A stretch of DNA of 5,044 nt from Bacillota bacterium. GTDB lineage: Bacteria; Bacillota; Clostridia; Lachnospirales; Lachnospiraceae. Where the stretch lies: assembly GCA_022717655.1 (NCBI GenBank), contig JAIIAN010000209.1:1-5044 (forward strand). The letters run 5' to 3'. Shown here piece after piece: positions 1 to 5,044 of this stretch. Below the pieces are notes generated by a model. That model saw nothing but the letters and a program-made list of their open reading frames with translations. It made no database searches and was not told the origin of the DNA. Each line of letters begins with the position of its first letter. Position 1 is the first letter of the stretch. The position numbers and the translations under genes are program-made.

Positions 1-1
1 A

Positions 2-196
2 TTAAATACATATATTCGTACAGGTCTTGTTCCTAATTTTCCGACGTTAATAGTATGTGGATTTACTATGTTAGCTGCTTTACATGCTCTATTTACAGGA
101 TTGCAATTACAAAATACAGTTCAGAAAAATCGTCAAGATTTTGAATTATATTTATATAGAATTTTTGAAAATAATTTAAGGAGAAAGGATAAGTAA
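2..196 (+). CDS. Family 2 glycosyltransferase, C-terminal end only (partial)
   Basis: An open frame enters from the left edge and ends at TAA 194-196, giving 64 visible residues. It begins with a stretch reading YIRTGLVPNFPTLI, then a single hydrophobic membrane segment (roughly visible residues 13-34), then a short charged tail with QKNRQDFELYLYR. This pattern (VPxFPTL, membrane helix, KNRQDFE tail) is what I know from the C-terminus of bacterial DPM1-like family 2 glycosyltransferases, which carry a cytosolic GT-A domain and C-terminal membrane helices. They transfer sugars to lipid carriers or cell-surface glycans. The catalytic domain lies outside the window, so donor and acceptor cannot be told. 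The stop is only 2 bp before the putative TTG start of the next gene, suggesting co-transcription. Base composition is very AT-rich, like the next gene and unlike spoIIE onward. Confidence 0.8.
   Translation, partial: LNTYIRTGLVPNFPTLIVCGFTMLAALHALFTGLQLQNTVQKNRQDFELYLYRIFENNLRRKDK
178..189 (+). promoter_or_regulatory. Shine-Dalgarno pointing to a TTG start at 199
   Basis: AAGGAGAAAGGA lies inside the end of the glycosyltransferase gene. Its second part (AAAGGA, 184-189) is 9 nt before TTG 199-201. No comparable site lies at a proper distance before GTG 234, whose upstream 15 bases are nearly all A. The site therefore supports initiation at 199, which is in a different frame from the long open frame unless one A is gained in the following tract. 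Confidence 0.55.
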
Positions 197-218
197 TATT
201 GGGGGATATTAAATTATT

Positions 219-230
219 AAAAAAAAAAAA
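219..230 (+). repeat. Homopolymer A12 tract, possible slippage or phase-variation site
   Basis: Twelve consecutive A lie between the TTG start at 199 and the body of the membrane-protein gene. With 12 A, translation from TTG 199 makes about 12 codons and stops at TGA 235-237. With 13 A it runs directly into the long frame. With 11 A it enters a third frame and ends after about 26 more codons. Runs of this length slip during replication and transcription in bacteria. Whether this is a functional switch, RNA-polymerase slippage or a sequencing indel cannot be told from one sequence. Confidence 0.75.
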
Positions 231-233
231 TGG

Positions 234-1220
234 GTGAAGAATATATATCGGTGTATAATGTCATATTGTATGCTTATTGGTATATATATTTATTGGGGCA
301 TAGAAAATAATATTTTAACAGAAAGTTTTTGCAACTGCGCTATTTTAGTGGCTTTTTATTTCCTTATAAAAAAATCAGAATCAACGGAAAAAAGAATAAG
401 GAAGATAGCATTTGTTGCATCATGTCTTTATTCAAGTATTGCGGTTGGAGGAAAAATAATTTATGATACAAATGATATTTTTATCCAGGGGAATAGTTTT
501 TTCTGTATTTTAAAACAAGTTTTGCAATTATTAGCACTAATTGTAATGTTTTATTCATTTTTTTGTCTTGCTTTACAATGGATTTATTATCATAATTTAA
601 AAATAGAAAATAATTTACTACCCAAAAAGAAGGCGATTTTTTTTAGTATTTGGATAATTATTTTTTGTACATATATTCCGTGTTTACTTGCCTATTATCC
701 AGGCATTTATTCATATGATATTGTTGGGCAAAACTTGCAAGCGTCTGGAATAATTCCTTATAACAAATATCATCCACCTTTACATACATATTTATGGGAA
801 CTATGTTTGAAACTTAGTGACATTATTCAAATGCAGCCGTTAACGTTATATGCTTTAGTTCAGATGGTTATTGTGTCTGCTTTTTTTTCTGCATTTTTAA
901 TGTATTTTCTTAAGAAAAATATTAAATTTTTTATTGGATCAGCAATATATTTTATATTTAATCCAATATTTTCTATAATATCATTGATTCCAACAAAAGA
1001 TATTTTGTTTTCTGTATTTTTTTGCGGAACTATATTGTTATTACACGAATCATTATGTAATGCTGAATTATTATTAAATAAATATAAAATATTAGGATTT
1101 ATTATTTTAATTGTTTTAAGTTGTTTATTTAGAAATAATGCTATTTATGCTTTTATAGTTTGTATTCCGTTTATGGCTTTATTTTTAAAGAAAAATAATT
1201 TTAGCACAAAATTTGTCTAA
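234..1220 (+). CDS. DUF6020-like multi-pass membrane protein (GT-C-type glycosyltransferase-like), probably truncated
   Basis: The frame encodes 328 residues with about ten hydrophobic segments (near 9-23, 32-46, 57-76, 89-119, 134-153, 205-227, 231-251, 256-270, 284-298, 303-319), so it is an integral membrane protein. Between segments 5 and 6 is a polar loop with YYPGIYSYD (154-162) and YHPPLHT (179-185). Later come NPIF with TKD (243-256) and FRNN (299-302). I recognise this set from DUF6020-type proteins, a poorly characterised family resembling GT-C glycosyltransferases; D162 in the loop is a candidate active-site acid by analogy only. Family members I recall run well beyond 500 residues, so the 3' part seems lost. 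GTG 234 lacks a ribosome site; the natural start is probably TTG 199, adding about 12 residues if the A tract had 13 bases. The glycosyltransferase just upstream suggests a role in surface glycan assembly. It may be a decaying or switched-off gene. The membrane nature is firm; the family is likely; activity is doubtful. Confidence 0.7.
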   Translation: MKNIYRCIMSYCMLIGIYIYWGIENNILTESFCNCAILVAFYFLIKKSESTEKRIRKIAFVASCLYSSIAVGGKIIYDTNDIFIQGNSFFCILKQVLQLLALIVMFYSFFCLALQWIYYHNLKIENNLLPKKKAIFFSIWIIIFCTYIPCLLAYYPGIYSYDIVGQNLQASGIIPYNKYHPPLHTYLWELCLKLSDIIQMQPLTLYALVQMVIVSAFFSAFLMYFLKKNIKFFIGSAIYFIFNPIFSIISLIPTKDILFSVFFCGTILLLHESLCNAELLLNKYKILGFIILIVLSCLFRNNAIYAFIVCIPFMALFLKKNNFSTKFV

Positions 1221-1222
1221 AA
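1212..1222 (+). promoter_or_regulatory. Spo0A-box-like site, upstream copy
   Basis: TTTGTCTAAAA contains TGTCTAA (1214-1220), which matches the Spo0A consensus TGTCGAA at 6 of 7 positions. It overlaps the stop codon of the membrane-protein frame. It is oriented opposite to the box over the -35 element, with centres at 1217 and 1249, 32 bp or about three helical turns apart. A short AT-rich site can occur by chance; the support comes from its place before spoIIE and from the second copy. Confidence 0.45.
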
Positions 1223-1243
1223 CTTTTTTAAAGCCAGAACATG

Positions 1244-1254
1244 TTTTTGACAAA
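1244..1254 (+). promoter_or_regulatory. Spo0A-box-like site overlapping the spoIIE -35
   Basis: TTTTTGACAAA reads as TTTGTCAAAAA on the other strand. The core TGTCAAA matches the TGTCGAA consensus at 6 of 7 positions and differs at the same position as the upstream box. It lies directly over the -35 hexamer, where phosphorylated Spo0A binds in known Spo0A-activated sigma-A promoters. Confidence 0.55.
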
Positions 1255-1279
1255 GTTTAAAAGAAAAAGCATCTATAAT
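1247..1279 (+). promoter_or_regulatory. spoIIE promoter, sigma-A type with 21-bp spacer
   Basis: TTGACA (1247-1252) and TATAAT (1274-1279) are both perfect consensus hexamers, separated by 21 bp rather than the usual 16-18. In Bacillus subtilis the Spo0A-activated spoIIE and spoIIG promoters are known for spacers of 21-22 bp, which make them dependent on Spo0A. Transcription would start near 1286, giving a leader of about 34 nt. The match in spacing, in box position and in the downstream gene makes this a convincing but untested call. Confidence 0.65.
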
Positions 1280-1319
1280 ACTCTTTGGACAGGAGTGGCT
1301 GTTTAGGGAGGGATACAAG

Positions 1320-2807
1320 ATGCAGGAATGGATGATTGCCATGTTCATAGTCAGTATCCTGTTGATACTGAGGGACATGGCAAAAACTGTTTTTTCAGAT
1401 ATGAGAAAAAGTGCGGCAACCATCATTTATGAGGAACATCCGCAAAAAGAAAGAATGAGACGCTATGCCGCAGCGTTTCAAAAGCTTGCGGATAGTTTTT
1501 ATGGACTTCCTTACCGAAAGGATTATATCAGCAACGGAGAAATGGAGGACATGATTCGACAGCTTCGGGACTGCCCCTGCAGAAGCTGTACGGCAGGCAA
1601 ATTGTGCTGGGAGGAACATCCCTTGCAGACATACCAGATTTTATACCATCTGCTTCGGCTGATGGAAGAGCAGGATGCGCAGAAAATCATGTCGGCAAGA
1701 GCGAATTTGACAGAGTTTTGTATCAATCAGGGGAAAATCACAGAACAGATGCAGAGGCTGATGGAACGACAGAAGCAAATCCTGATTTGGAATAATAAAC
1801 TGCTGGAAAATCGGATGGCGGTTGCAGAACAGTTGGGAGAGATGGCACAGCTTATGAATACGCTGTCGAATGAACTCTTTGATATTATCCCTGTAGATGC
1901 CGTGTTTCAGGAAGAGTTAAAACGCCGTTTAAAGAAAAAACATATTTTGGCAGGAAATATCTGGATGTTAGAACAGCCAGACGAGAAAATCCAGTATTTC
2001 TGTGAATTATATACAAAAGGAAACCGCTGCATTTCGGCAGCAGAAGCAGGACAGGTACTTTCAAAAATGTGTGGCTGTCAGATGACACCCCGAATAGAGG
2101 GCAAGATGTTTCTGACAAAAGAAAAGATGACCGTGCGATTTGTAGAGGATGTAAATTTTCGGATTTTATATGGAGCTGCAAAGGTAACAAAAGACAGAGA
2201 AACGATTTCTGGTGATAATTATATGTGCACGGCAGAAGATAATGGTCAGTTTTTTATGTGTCTTTCCGATGGAATGGGGTCCGGACTGGAAGCCTGTAAA
2301 GAAAGTGAACATGTAGTAGACTTATTAGAACAGCTGGTAGAGTCTGGATTTTCAGGAGAAAGTGCGGCAAAATTAGTGAATTCCGTTTTAAATCTCCAGA
2401 TGCGCGGTGGCAGATTTTCAACGGTGGATGTTTCTATTATTGATTTATATACCGGAATGTGTCATTTTTTAAAGGCAGGCGCAGCGACAACGTTTATTAA
2501 ACGTGACCAGTGGGTGGAAAGCATTTCGTCAGAGAGCATGGCGCTCGGACTGGTATTTCCGGCGGATTATGAATCTTTGACCAAAAAGCTGTATGATGGA
2601 GATTTTTTAATTATGGTGACAGATGGAGTCTTAGATGCACTTCCAGAAGAGCAGGCCGAAGAAATTTTAAAAGAGATTATTTTACAGACGCATGCAAAAG
2701 CACCGCAGGAATTAGGAAGAGGAATTTTGCAGAAAGTGCTGTCTTTTTGTGAATATAAGGCGAAAGATGATATGACCGTGCTGGCAGCAGGCGTGTGGAA
2801 AAAATAG
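1320..2807 (+). CDS. spoIIE: Stage II sporulation protein E, PP2C-type phosphatase (short form)
   Basis: This 495-residue protein should dephosphorylate the anti-anti-sigma factor SpoIIAA, freeing sigma-F in the forespore after polar division. In Bacillus it also binds FtsZ at the polar septum. It has one N-terminal membrane helix (about residues 4-18), then a helical central region (about 40-190) with a cysteine cluster C85, C87, C90, C96 followed by W97, then the phosphatase domain (about 275-495). The metal-binding acids are visible: GDN (D299), SDGMGSG (D317), TDG (D435) and KDDMTV (D483/D484). Bacillus SpoIIE is about 827 residues with ten N-terminal membrane helices; here nine are absent and the length fits the central plus phosphatase regions. 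ATG 1320 follows AGGGAGGGA (1305-1313) at 6 nt, and a Spo0A-type promoter lies just upstream, so the short form looks intended. Position before tilS-hpt-ftsH supports the name over another SpoIIE-family phosphatase. Confidence 0.92.
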   Translation: MQEWMIAMFIVSILLILRDMAKTVFSDMRKSAATIIYEEHPQKERMRRYAAAFQKLADSFYGLPYRKDYISNGEMEDMIRQLRDCPCRSCTAGKLCWEEHPLQTYQILYHLLRLMEEQDAQKIMSARANLTEFCINQGKITEQMQRLMERQKQILIWNNKLLENRMAVAEQLGEMAQLMNTLSNELFDIIPVDAVFQEELKRRLKKKHILAGNIWMLEQPDEKIQYFCELYTKGNRCISAAEAGQVLSKMCGCQMTPRIEGKMFLTKEKMTVRFVEDVNFRILYGAAKVTKDRETISGDNYMCTAEDNGQFFMCLSDGMGSGLEACKESEHVVDLLEQLVESGFSGESAAKLVNSVLNLQMRGGRFSTVDVSIIDLYTGMCHFLKAGAATTFIKRDQWVESISSESMALGLVFPADYESLTKKLYDGDFLIMVTDGVLDALPEEQAEEILKEIILQTHAKAPQELGRGILQKVLSFCEYKAKDDMTVLAAGVWKK

Positions 2808-2877
2808 AGTCTAAGAAATGTATGTTAGGAAATTAAGAAACAGAGAGTAGAAAAAATTAGGAAACAAAAATCAGAAA

Positions 2878-4254
2878 ATGGATAAAATGAAAAATGTATT
2901 TTCGTATATCGAACAATATCAGATGATAAGACCAGGCGACAGAGTGATTGTGGGGCTTTCAGGAGGTGCAGATTCGGTAGGACTTCTGCTTTTATTAAAG
3001 GAATATCAAAAAGAATGTCAAAAAAATGCTTCCAAAGAAGCGGTCTTTTCTCTTGAAGCAGTTCATGTCAATCATCAAATTCGCGGAGAAGAGGCGAAAA
3101 GAGACGAAGCGTTTGCAAAAAGATTGTGTGAGTCACTTTCGATTCCGTGCACCTGTTATTCTTATCCCGTGTTAGAGCTTGCCAAAAAGCATCATCTGAG
3201 CGAAGAAGAAGCAGGACGGATGGTAAGACATCAGGCGTTTGAAGCACAGGCAAAAAAGCGGGAAGGAACGGTTAAAATCGCACTTGCGCATCACAGGGAT
3301 GATTTGGCAGAGACGATGATTCACAATCTGGTGCGGGGAACAGGAATCGCAGGAATGGCGGGAATCCGTCCGGTGACAGAGATTAATGGAATTTCTTATA
3401 TTCGTCCGCTTCTCTGCATGGAAAAAGAAGAGATAAAAGAATGGCTGGAGAAAAAGAATCAGTGTTGGGTAGAGGACAGCACCAACAAGGATACTTCTTA
3501 TACAAGAAATAAAATCCGCCAGGGTATTCTTCCGCAGTTAAAAGAGATGAATGAAAAAGCAGTCCAGCATCTTGCAAATTCGGCAGAAACTTTTCTTATG
3601 GCAGAGGAATATATTGGCAAAAATGCGGATATGATGTATAACAGATATGTAATCTGTAAAAAAGACAGGACAATCATAAAACAGGGATTGTTTCAGGAAG
3701 ATAGATTACTGCAGTCCTATGTGATTCAAAGAGCAGTTTCTCGGACTGCCGGCAAAAAGAAAGATATTGGAATGTTACAGGTCAAGCTGATACAGGAGCT
3801 TGCAAAGAAACAAAGCGGAAGCAGGATTTCACTGATTTACGGGATTACAGTCTGGCAAAATTATGGGGATATCTGTCTGATAAAGGGAGAAATTGAAAAA
3901 AAATCAGAAATAAAGCTGGAAATGCAAGTATTTCCTTATGAAAACATTCAAATTCAGGAAAAAAAGTATACGAAATGGTTTGATTATGATAAAATAAAAG
4001 AGATTCCGTGTGTGAGAAAAAGACAGGCGGGAGATTTCCTTACCGTAACGAAAGAGGGAGGAAGAAAAAAATTAAAAGATTATTTGATTGACTGTAAAGT
4101 TCCAAGACAAGAAAGAGACAGTCTTACTGTTTTAGCAGACGGTTCTCATATTTTATGGGTAGTAGGATATCGTATCAGCGAATACTATAAAGTTACGGAA
4201 AAGACGAAAACAGTAATCAGAGTACATGTAAAAGGAGAAAGCGAAGATGAGTGA
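2878..4254 (+). CDS. tilS: tRNA(Ile)-lysidine synthase
   Basis: TilS uses ATP and lysine to convert the wobble C34 of the CAU-anticodon isoleucine tRNA to lysidine, so that it reads AUA as Ile; it acts in the cytosol and is usually essential. The 458 residues are full length. The N-terminal PP-loop ATPase domain (about 20-215) has SGGADS (28-33), AHHRDDLAET (137-146) and a WVEDSTN block (197-203) continuing to RNKIR (210-214). The C-terminal TilS_C domain (about 375-455) has RKRQAGD (380-386), KKLKDYLID and RISEYYKV. ATG 2878 is the only start ahead of the ATPase domain that follows the in-frame TAG at 2848-2850, apart from M4. Its ribosome site is weak: the nearest candidate, AGGAAA (2859-2864), is 13 nt away. 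The 70-bp gap after spoIIE holds no hairpin, only two copies of TTAGGAAA (2825-2832 and 2857-2864). It overlaps hpt at its 3' end. Confidence 0.96.
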   Translation: MDKMKNVFSYIEQYQMIRPGDRVIVGLSGGADSVGLLLLLKEYQKECQKNASKEAVFSLEAVHVNHQIRGEEAKRDEAFAKRLCESLSIPCTCYSYPVLELAKKHHLSEEEAGRMVRHQAFEAQAKKREGTVKIALAHHRDDLAETMIHNLVRGTGIAGMAGIRPVTEINGISYIRPLLCMEKEEIKEWLEKKNQCWVEDSTNKDTSYTRNKIRQGILPQLKEMNEKAVQHLANSAETFLMAEEYIGKNADMMYNRYVICKKDRTIIKQGLFQEDRLLQSYVIQRAVSRTAGKKKDIGMLQVKLIQELAKKQSGSRISLIYGITVWQNYGDICLIKGEIEKKSEIKLEMQVFPYENIQIQEKKYTKWFDYDKIKEIPCVRKRQAGDFLTVTKEGGRKKLKDYLIDCKVPRQERDSLTVLADGSHILWVVGYRISEYYKVTEKTKTVIRVHVKGESEDE

Positions 4255-4774
4255 AACAATCAGAGAGTTAATCAGTGAAGAAGATGTGGCTGCAAAAGTA
4301 AAAGAAATCGGAGCACAGATTACAAAAGATTATGAAGGTAAAGCGGTTCATTTAATCTGCGTTTTAAAAGGCGGAGTGTTCTTTACCTGTGAACTGGCAA
4401 AAAGAATTGGAGTGCCGGTAAGCCTTGATTTTATGTCTGTATCAAGTTATGGAGATGATACCAAATCAAGTGGAGTGGTAAAGATTATTAAAGATTTAGA
4501 TGAGAGTATTGAAGGAAAAGATGTTCTTATTGTAGAAGATATTATTGACTCCGGAAGAACATTAAGCTATTTAATCGAAGTATTAAAACAGAGAAATCCG
4601 GCAAGCATCCGTCTGTGTACCCTGCTTGACAAGCCGGAAAGACGAGTAAAAGATGTAAAAGTAGATTATGTCGGATTCAATATCCCGGACGAATTTGTTG
4701 TGGGATATGGTCTGGATTACGCTCAGAGATATAGAAACCTTCCGTTTATCGGAGTGGTAGAGGGCGTAGAATAG
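4247..4774 (+). CDS. hpt: Hypoxanthine phosphoribosyltransferase
   Basis: This purine-salvage enzyme joins hypoxanthine (usually also guanine) to PRPP to give IMP or GMP and pyrophosphate in the cytosol. The 175 residues match the usual length of the bacterial type. LKGG (40-43) is the pyrophosphate loop. The SYG stretch near residue 67 lies in the flexible catalytic loop. VEDIIDSGRT (96-105) is the PRPP-binding motif with E97, D98 and the catalytic-base candidate D101. DEFVVGYGLDY (148-158) is the C-terminal base/metal-binding region. ATG 4247 follows AAAGGAG (4231-4237) at 9 nt and overlaps the last 8 bp of tilS, so the two are probably translationally coupled. The TilS and HPT proteins are reported to form a complex in Bacillus and Listeria, and in Bacillus to activate ftsH; the order tilS-hpt-ftsH here would suit that, but the sequence does not show it. 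Confidence 0.97.
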   Translation: MSETIRELISEEDVAAKVKEIGAQITKDYEGKAVHLICVLKGGVFFTCELAKRIGVPVSLDFMSVSSYGDDTKSSGVVKIIKDLDESIEGKDVLIVEDIIDSGRTLSYLIEVLKQRNPASIRLCTLLDKPERRVKDVKVDYVGFNIPDEFVVGYGLDYAQRYRNLPFIGVVEGVE

Positions 4775-4786
4775 GCGTGTCACAAG

Positions 4787-4793
4787 AAAGGAG
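4787..4793 (+). promoter_or_regulatory. Ribosome binding site fixing a TTG start for ftsH
   Basis: AAAGGAG sits 8 nt before TTG 4802-4804. The next in-frame start-like codons lie inside or after the membrane helix, too far from this site and too late to preserve the N-terminus expected for FtsH. The site therefore decides for the TTG. Confidence 0.8.
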
Positions 4794-4801
4794 CCTGAAA
4801 A

Positions 4802-5044
4802 TTGAATAATAAGAAAGCGAGAGGACTGAACGGTGCTGTATTCCTGGTGTTTGTCGTATTTTTGTTCGCAGCACTGTGGTTTACCAATCAGTTCGATCAA
4901 CGAGAAAAAGAGATTACCTGGAAGAATTTCCAACAGTTGATTCAAGATGACAAGATCGAGTCGGTAGAAGTGAATCAGAATAAGAGTGTTCCGACGGGAC
5001 GTGTAGAGATTACGTTGAAGGGAGACGACGATTCCGATAAGATC
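4802..5044 (+). CDS. ftsH: ATP-dependent zinc metalloprotease FtsH, N-terminal part (runs off the window)
   Basis: Eighty-one codons are visible and the frame is open at the right edge. FtsH is a hexameric, membrane-anchored AAA+ protease that removes damaged membrane proteins and short-lived regulators; in Bacillus it is needed for sporulation. Visible are a short basic N-terminus (MNNKKARG), the first membrane helix (about residues 11-28), and the start of the extracytoplasmic domain with ITWKNFQQLI and a NQNKSVPTG stretch typical of clostridial FtsH. The AAA+ and HEXXH protease parts lie outside. Translation starts at TTG 4802, 27 bp after the hpt stop, with no terminator between, so it is probably co-transcribed with hpt. 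The name rests on the N-terminal pattern plus the conserved hpt-ftsH order. Confidence 0.9.
   Translation, partial: MNNKKARGLNGAVFLVFVVFLFAALWFTNQFDQREKEITWKNFQQLIQDDKIESVEVNQNKSVPTGRVEITLKGDDDSDKI

Noticed and set aside
230..310. ATG at 230 opening a 26-codon frame before the membrane protein
   Set aside because: It is preceded only by the A tract, has no ribosome site, ends quickly and overlaps the clearly coding frame.
1220..1258. Inverted repeat AAACTTT (1220-1226) and AAAGTTT (1252-1258) as a terminator
   Set aside because: The arms are short and AT-rich, the loop is 25 bases and no T-run follows. The symmetry is better explained by the two opposed Spo0A-like boxes.
1189..1260. A shifted frame after the membrane-protein body, ending ...KPEHVFDKV at TAA 1258
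   Set aside because: A one-base shift would add only about 20 residues, would run through the promoter hexamer and would still leave the protein far short. Chance is the simpler reading.
1885..2190. 101-codon minus-strand frame inside spoIIE
   Set aside because: It lies antisense to the well-supported phosphatase gene and shows no recognisable protein pattern.
2825..2864. Two TTAGGAAA copies 32 bp apart before tilS as a regulator site
   Set aside because: The 8-mers are purine/AT-rich, occur in a low-complexity gap and show no symmetry; chance or weak ribosome-site-like sequence is enough to explain them.
4626..4661. TTGACA inside hpt (4626-4631) as a promoter for ftsH
   Set aside because: These bases encode the LLDKPERR stretch expected for the enzyme, and no good -10 lies at proper spacing; the nearest TAAAAG matches are 15 or 24 bp away.
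4583..4945. 120-codon minus-strand frame across the end of hpt and the start of ftsH
   Set aside because: It is antisense to two clearly recognised genes, has no recognisable domain and no ribosome site; it is a shadow frame.

Overview
The window looks like a piece of chromosome from an endospore-forming Clostridia, most likely a Lachnospiraceae. The evidence is the gene order spoIIE-tilS-hpt-ftsH, the style of the proteins, AT-leaning codon use and strong AGGAGG-type ribosome binding sites. Everything supported here is on the + strand.

Left part (1-1220): a very AT-rich stretch holds the last 64 codons of a family 2 glycosyltransferase, followed by a multi-pass membrane protein. The second protein resembles the N-terminal half of DUF6020-type (GT-C-like) membrane proteins. 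This looks like the end of a surface-polysaccharide or glycosylation cluster. The membrane-protein gene is odd at both ends. Its best start (TTG 199 behind a good Shine-Dalgarno) is out of frame with the body by exactly one base across a run of 12 A, and its 3' end stops early, right at the spoIIE control region.

Middle (1212-1319): a compact control region precedes spoIIE. It has a near-consensus -35 and -10 separated by 21 bp instead of about 17, a Spo0A-box-like site over the -35, and a second, oppositely oriented box 32 bp upstream. This is the layout known for the Bacillus spoIIE and spoIIG promoters, which are sigma-A promoters activated by phosphorylated Spo0A.

Right part (1320-5044): spoIIE (SpoIIAA phosphatase, sigma-F activation) is present in a short form with one membrane helix. 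It is followed by tilS (tRNA-Ile lysidine synthase), hpt (hypoxanthine phosphoribosyltransferase, overlapping tilS by 8 bp) and the first 81 codons of ftsH (membrane AAA protease, TTG start). This is the conserved Firmicutes sporulation/housekeeping cluster, read in one direction with no visible terminator between genes. tilS, hpt and ftsH are needed for growth in many relatives, so a sporulation promoter alone would not serve them; another promoter must exist or transcription must enter from upstream.

I see no RNA gene, CRISPR array, transposase or novel multi-gene system. The points most worth a second look are the A12 tract frame switch, the truncated membrane gene abutting spoIIE, the Spo0A-type promoter and the single-helix SpoIIE.
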